A stretch of DNA of 8,938 bases from CAYLLT01 sp964591605 (GTDB lineage Bacteria > Planctomycetota > Phycisphaerae > UBA1845 > PWPN01): the NCBI GenBank assembly GCA_964591605.1, contig CAZQEN010000318.1, positions 1-8,938 of the forward strand, written 5' to 3'. How positions within the stretch are numbered: position 1 is the first letter of the stretch; every line of letters begins with the position of its first letter. Below, piece by piece: positions 5,632 through 8,938 of this stretch. Made by a program: the position numbers and the translations under genes. The notes beneath the pieces are model-generated. The model was not told where the DNA came from. It did no database searches and saw nothing but the letters and a program-made list of their open reading frames with translations.

Positions 5632-6609
5632 TCACTCGTGGATCTCCACCACGTCCTTGTCGTGGAGGACCTCGGTGCGATGGACCTGCTGGCCGGCGAA
5701 TCGGCCATCGCCCCAGATACGGGCGAACTTCATCTTCTCGGGCAGGTCGCGGTGGATCAGTCGGGCCAGGTCTTCGATCGTCGAGCCGACTTCCAGCGTG
5801 AAGGGCTTCTCCTTGTCAGGCGGGTGGCCCGGCTGCTTGGTATAGATTCGGATCATGCACAGCATCTCCCAGAACCGGGCGATCAGTTCGGGCAAGCCCT
5901 CACGCGTCTGGGCCGAGACGGGCCGGATTTCGATGCGGTCGGCGTAGAGCTCCTGGAGGACGGTGATGTTGTCGGGCGGCGCGATGTCGACGCGATTCGC
6001 GATGAGCAGGGCGCTGTGCTCGTGCGGGTTGGTATGGTCGAGCTCACTGGACGCGACCGATCGCAGGACCAGCCCCCGTTCCTGCAGCAGGCCCAGGACC
6101 AGATCCGCCTGCTCAAGCGGTTCGGTCGCGGCGTCGACGACGATCGCGATGATGTCGCTGTTGCGGATCGTGCCGAACAGGCCGCCCGGCATGTTCTCGG
6201 CCGTCACCGGTGGCGTGTCCACGAGCTGGACCTGCGCGTCCTCGAAATGGGCCATTCCGGGGGTCGGGAGCGAGGTCGCGTAGGGATAATCGGCCACCTT
6301 CACCGGGGCGTTGGTCGTCGCCGCGACAATCGCGCTCTTGCCGACGTTCGGCGGCCCCACGAGCACCACCTGGCCGGCACCGCAGCGGGGGACGTGAAAC
6401 GGATCAGCGCCCCTGACGGCCTTCTTCCCGGAATCCTTGCGAAACTGGCTGATCCGCCGCTTGAGATCGGCCTGAAGCTTCTCGGTTCCCTTGTGCTTGG
6501 GAATGGTCGAGAGCATTTCGCGAAGCGCCTGGAGCTTATCCTCGTCGCTGACTGCCTCACGATAACGCTGCTCGGCTTTTTCGTAGTCAGGCGTCAGGTT
6601 GGCGGGCAT
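5632..6609 (-). CDS. DRG/OBG-like GTPase with C-terminal TGS domain
   Basis: This 325-residue cytoplasmic GTP-binding protein has a helical N-terminus with the DRG-type motif KHKGTEKLQADLKRRI (38-53). The G1 loop GPPNVGKS (85-92) follows, then the switch I Thr116 region, DTPP (131-134) at the G3 position, NRVD (205-208) as G4, and SAQ (232-234) as G5. A TGS domain fills about 253-325. DRG proteins are best known from archaea and eukaryotes, where they act with ribosomes, so a translation-linked role is inferred. The usual DxxG of G3 has Pro instead of Gly, which could alter switch II behaviour or GTP hydrolysis. The gene lies 103 bases after the sugar mutase on the same strand. Its ribosome site is weak; the start is the first ATG and fits the family N-terminus. 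The family is firm, the exact function unknown. Confidence 0.88.
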   Translation of the reverse strand: MPANLTPDYEKAEQRYREAVSDEDKLQALREMLSTIPKHKGTEKLQADLKRRISQFRKDSGKKAVRGADPFHVPRCGAGQVVLVGPPNVGKSAIVAATTNAPVKVADYPYATSLPTPGMAHFEDAQVQLVDTPPVTAENMPGGLFGTIRNSDIIAIVVDAATEPLEQADLVLGLLQERGLVLRSVASSELDHTNPHEHSALLIANRVDIAPPDNITVLQELYADRIEIRPVSAQTREGLPELIARFWEMLCMIRIYTKQPGHPPDKEKPFTLEVGSTIEDLARLIHRDLPEKMKFARIWGDGRFAGQQVHRTEVLHDKDVVEIHE

Positions 6610-6712
6610 CAGGCACCACGAAGTCGTGAAAAACGGATCGGAAAAGCGGGAAGCCAGGAAGAAAACGATCGATTCCTGCTGTTCTTCGAGTCAATCCTTC
6701 CTCACCATCGAA

Positions 6713-8512
6713 TCAGCCCGTCCATCGGGCCACGTCCGTCAGTATGCGCTCGATCTTGGCTGAGGCGGCCGTGCGGGCAGCGGCAAGGTCTTCACCCGGC
6801 TCGCGTACGAGGATGTAGAACTTGATTTTCGGCTCCGTGCCGCTGGGGCGGGCGATCACTTTCGTCCGGTCGGCCAGGGTGAGCAGAATCACATCGGACT
6901 CGGGCAGATCATAGCGCCCGGTCACCTCTCTGGTGGACACGTCGCGGATCTCGCCGGTCTTGCAGTCGCCCACGGTGGTAATAGGAATGCCGGCCACCTC
7001 GCGCGGCGGGGCGCTGCGCAGCGAGGCCATCATCGCCTTGATCTTGTCAGCGCCCTCCTTGCCGGGCAGCGTGACGTTCTTGGTATACTCGTGGTAATAA
7101 CCGAAGCGGCGATAGAGATCGGTCAGCAGGTCGTACAGGCTGCGGCCTTCGGCCGCCATGACGGCCGCCAGATCGGCGATGTAACAGGTGCTGGTGATCG
7201 CGTCCTTGTCGCGCGTGTAGGTGCACGGCATGTAGCCGTAGCTCTCTTCCGCCCCGAACAGGTACGTTTTGAGCGGCTGGCCCGGCCGGCCCTGCTCCTC
7301 GAACTGGCGGATCTTTTCGCCGATCCATTTGAAGCCGGTGAGCACTTCGATCACCTCGACCCCGTAACTGCGGGCAATGTCCTTCATCAGGTCGCCCGAG
7401 ACGATTGTCGTGACCAGGACACTATTCGCGGGGAGCGTGCCAGCCCGTGTGTGGTGTTCGCAGATGTACCAGGTGAGCAGGGCGGCGGTCTGATTGCCGG
7501 TGAGCAGCTCGAAAGTGCCGTCGGCGGCCCGGACAGCGCAGCCCATGCGATCGGCGTCGGGGTCGGTGCCGATGACGAGGTCGGCGTGCTCGCGCTGGGC
7601 CAGGGCGATGGCCATGTTGAGGGCGGGGGCCTCTTCAGGGTTCGGGGAGGCGACGGTGGGGAACTCGCCGTCGGGTTGGGCCTGCTCGGCGACTTCGAGG
7701 ACCCTGCCGAACCCGCGCTGTCGGAGCGCCATGGGGGCGAGCTGGCCGCCGGTGCCGTGAAGGGCGGTGTAGACCAGCTTAAGGGTTCTGCCGTGCGTCG
7801 TGATCGATTTGGGCTCCAGGCACGACCCTCGCACCTCCGCGAGGAAAGCTTCGTCGACCTGGCGCCCGATCATCTGGATCAGGCCGCGCTGGATGCCGTC
7901 CTGCAGCGCGAGCTTCCTGACGTTGCTGAAACTGCCGACGGCCCGCACTTCTCGGATGATGCTCTCGTCATGCGGTGGGACGACGCCCGCCCCATCGGAC
8001 CAGTATGCCTTGAACCCGTTGTAGGCGGGGGGGTTATGACTGGCCGTGATCACCACTCCGGCGATACAGCCCAGGTGCCGCACGGCGAACGACAGCTCGG
8101 GCGTGGGCCGCAGCCGCTCGAAGAGGTACGCCTTGATCCCGTTGGCGGCCAGCACGCATGCCGTGGTCTGAGCGAACACGTCGCTCCTGCGGCGGCAATC
8201 ATAGGCGATGGCCACGCCGCCCGCAGTGCCGGCGGGCGCGGAACTCCCGGTGGGAGCCTGGGTCTGTTTGAGGATGTAGTTGGCGAGCCCCTGTGCGGCC
8301 GCTCCGACGGTGTAGATGTTCATCCGGTTGAGCCCGGCTCCGATGAGGCCGCGCATCCCGCCCGTGCCGAACTCCAGCTCACGGTAGAACCGGTCGGTCA
8401 GGTCGCGCTCGTCGCCGGCCGCGAGCAGCGAGCGGATCTCCTGCTTGTGCTCCGCATCGATCGAGGGCTCGGCGAGCCATGCATCCACCGCCGCCTTCAC
8501 TATTGCATCCAT
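6713..8512 (-). CDS. pgcA: Phosphoglucomutase/phosphomannomutase (alpha-D-phosphohexomutase, PgcA type)
   Basis: This enzyme interconverts hexose 1-phosphates and 6-phosphates, most likely glucose, through a phosphoserine intermediate, feeding sugar nucleotide and glycogen pathways. From the ATG at 8512 it has 599 residues, close to the PgcA-type mutases. Motifs in order are FGTGGMRG (about 48-55), the phosphoserine loop TASHNPPAYNGFK (156-168; Ser158), the metal loop TDPDADRMG (316-324), the sugar-binding loop GAEESYGYM (420-428) and the phosphate-binding loop RPSGTEPKIKF (555-565). A Gly/Ala/Ser/Pro-rich stretch (about 84-99) looks like a loop insertion. GGAGGTG lies before the ATG at 8512; the ATG at 8527 overlaps this ribosome site and is less likely. 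Sugar preference (glucose or mannose) cannot be read from motifs alone. Confidence 0.93.
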   Translation of the reverse strand: MDAIVKAAVDAWLAEPSIDAEHKQEIRSLLAAGDERDLTDRFYRELEFGTGGMRGLIGAGLNRMNIYTVGAAAQGLANYILKQTQAPTGSSAPAGTAGGVAIAYDCRRRSDVFAQTTACVLAANGIKAYLFERLRPTPELSFAVRHLGCIAGVVITASHNPPAYNGFKAYWSDGAGVVPPHDESIIREVRAVGSFSNVRKLALQDGIQRGLIQMIGRQVDEAFLAEVRGSCLEPKSITTHGRTLKLVYTALHGTGGQLAPMALRQRGFGRVLEVAEQAQPDGEFPTVASPNPEEAPALNMAIALAQREHADLVIGTDPDADRMGCAVRAADGTFELLTGNQTAALLTWYICEHHTRAGTLPANSVLVTTIVSGDLMKDIARSYGVEVIEVLTGFKWIGEKIRQFEEQGRPGQPLKTYLFGAEESYGYMPCTYTRDKDAITSTCYIADLAAVMAAEGRSLYDLLTDLYRRFGYYHEYTKNVTLPGKEGADKIKAMMASLRSAPPREVAGIPITTVGDCKTGEIRDVSTREVTGRYDLPESDVILLTLADRTKVIARPSGTEPKIKFYILVREPGEDLAAARTAASAKIERILTDVARWTG

Positions 8513-8518
8513 CCGCAC

Positions 8519-8544
8519 CACCTCCATGCAAAGCGCGGATTATA
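8519..8544 (-). promoter_or_regulatory. -10 box and Shine-Dalgarno site of the sugar mutase gene
   Basis: On the minus strand a perfect TATAAT (8544-8539) is followed by GGAGGTG (8525-8519), eight bases from the GGAGG core to the ATG at 8512. Transcription would start near 8532, giving a short leader of about 20 bases. No good -35 hexamer is visible at 17 bases. The signal supports both the chosen start and a promoter for the sugar mutase and possibly the GTPase. Confidence 0.55.
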
Positions 8545-8938
8545 GACGCCCGGCCTGCGGATCGCATCGCCCGGCGCGGAATGTCCGGTTGTCCCGGAGT
8601 GAAAGCATTCCGACTCCGCCTTGTGAACCCGGGGTACAGAGCGAACAGAAGAGAGGCGGACACAGAACAGCAATCACGGTTCAGTACCGGCTGTACTCTC
8701 CGTATCACGGGGGCGGGACAGCTTCCCTCGAAGGACGCGTCGACTCTCTCCTGCCGCACATCGGGCTGGTCGGGCTCGAACAGTTGAGCGCCGCCCGACC
8801 GTTCAATGTGCTCGCGGCGGACAAGGTGCCGATTGTGGTGCGGGCGGGCAACGCGCTCCCGCTGCGTCCGCAGGGGCCGGATCCGCCAGCGATTCCGTAA
8901 GTAGCCTTTCGCCCCGCCCGTAACTTCGTTTCCTATTG
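8545..8938. other. Right-edge region without a confident gene; possible gene remnant ending at 8900
   Basis: Upstream of the sugar mutase no known family is recognised. A plus-strand frame is open through 8900 (TAA); its last 80 or so codons include SLLPHIGLVGLEQLSAARPF and VPIVVRAGNALPLRP, with G/C-rich third positions like the real genes nearby. I see no convincing start codon with a ribosome site, and the open frame runs back into the antisense of the mutase gene. It may be a decayed gene end, a short hypothetical gene or chance. Minus-strand frames here are also partly open but have shadow-like composition (rich in Arg, His, Gln, or Ser, Thr, Pro). No tRNA or strong terminator is seen. 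Confidence 0.3.

Noticed and set aside
6617..6628. Short palindrome CACGA-AG-TCGTG just before the GTPase start
   Set aside because: A 5-bp stem with a 2-base loop is within chance in GC-rich DNA and has no supporting signal.
5638..6825. Plus-strand open frame of 395 codons opposite the GTPase
   Set aside because: Shadow of the DRG-like gene; composition and lack of family motifs mark it as antisense.
7091..8545. Plus-strand open frame of 484 codons opposite the sugar mutase
   Set aside because: The minus strand carries all mutase motifs; the opposite frame is rich in Asp, His, Arg and Gly with no known domain, as expected from antisense of GC-rich codons.
8573..8625. Small inverted repeats (GGAATG/CATTCC and GGAGT/ACTCC) upstream of the sugar mutase
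   Set aside because: Stems of 5-6 bp with long loops; not strong enough to call an operator or terminator.

Overview
The window is GC-rich chromosomal DNA from a bacterium that most resembles a planctomycete, probably a Phycisphaerae-like or uncultured lineage. The grounds are a PurL with PurS-like domains fused at its N-terminus, a DRG-type GTPase with a TGS domain, lipoproteins and receivers of unfamiliar type, and short repeats inserted in and between genes. No rRNA, tRNA, CRISPR array, phage gene or transposase is visible, so the lineage is inferred from gene style only.

Layout. Positions 1-2531 (minus strand) hold a two-gene unit, tyrA then purL. The stop codon of tyrA overlaps the start codon of purL (ATGA), and purL runs off the left edge after 534 codons. 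The purL reading frame carries two repeat-derived insertions: a pair of 24-bp copies 31 bp apart, and a run of four heptamers. Positions 2532-2717 are a divergent promoter region with recognisable -35/-10 pairs for tyrA and accA. Positions 2718-4314 (plus strand) hold accA, the carboxyltransferase alpha subunit of acetyl-CoA carboxylase with an extra basic tail, followed by a small degenerate receiver-domain protein.

Positions 4318-8512 (minus strand) hold, in transcription order, a phosphoglucomutase/phosphomannomutase of PgcA type, a DRG/OBG-like GTPase with a C-terminal TGS domain, and a lipoprotein that looks like an NlpC/P60- or CHAP-like cysteine peptidase. Between the GTPase and the lipoprotein lies a compact element of about 160 bp. 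It has 12-bp perfect inverted arms enclosing two further hairpins, and is bracketed by 17-bp direct repeats. It is the most unusual non-coding object in the window. The right edge (8545-8938) has no confident gene, apart from an open frame of coding-like composition ending at 8900.

Functionally these are mostly housekeeping genes: tyrosine and purine synthesis, fatty-acid initiation, sugar-phosphate interconversion and a ribosome-type GTPase. I see no defence, secretion or biosynthetic-cluster system. The interest lies in domain fusion, in repeats invading a core enzyme, in the structured intergenic element, and in two proteins of unknown role (pseudo-receiver and lipoprotein peptidase).
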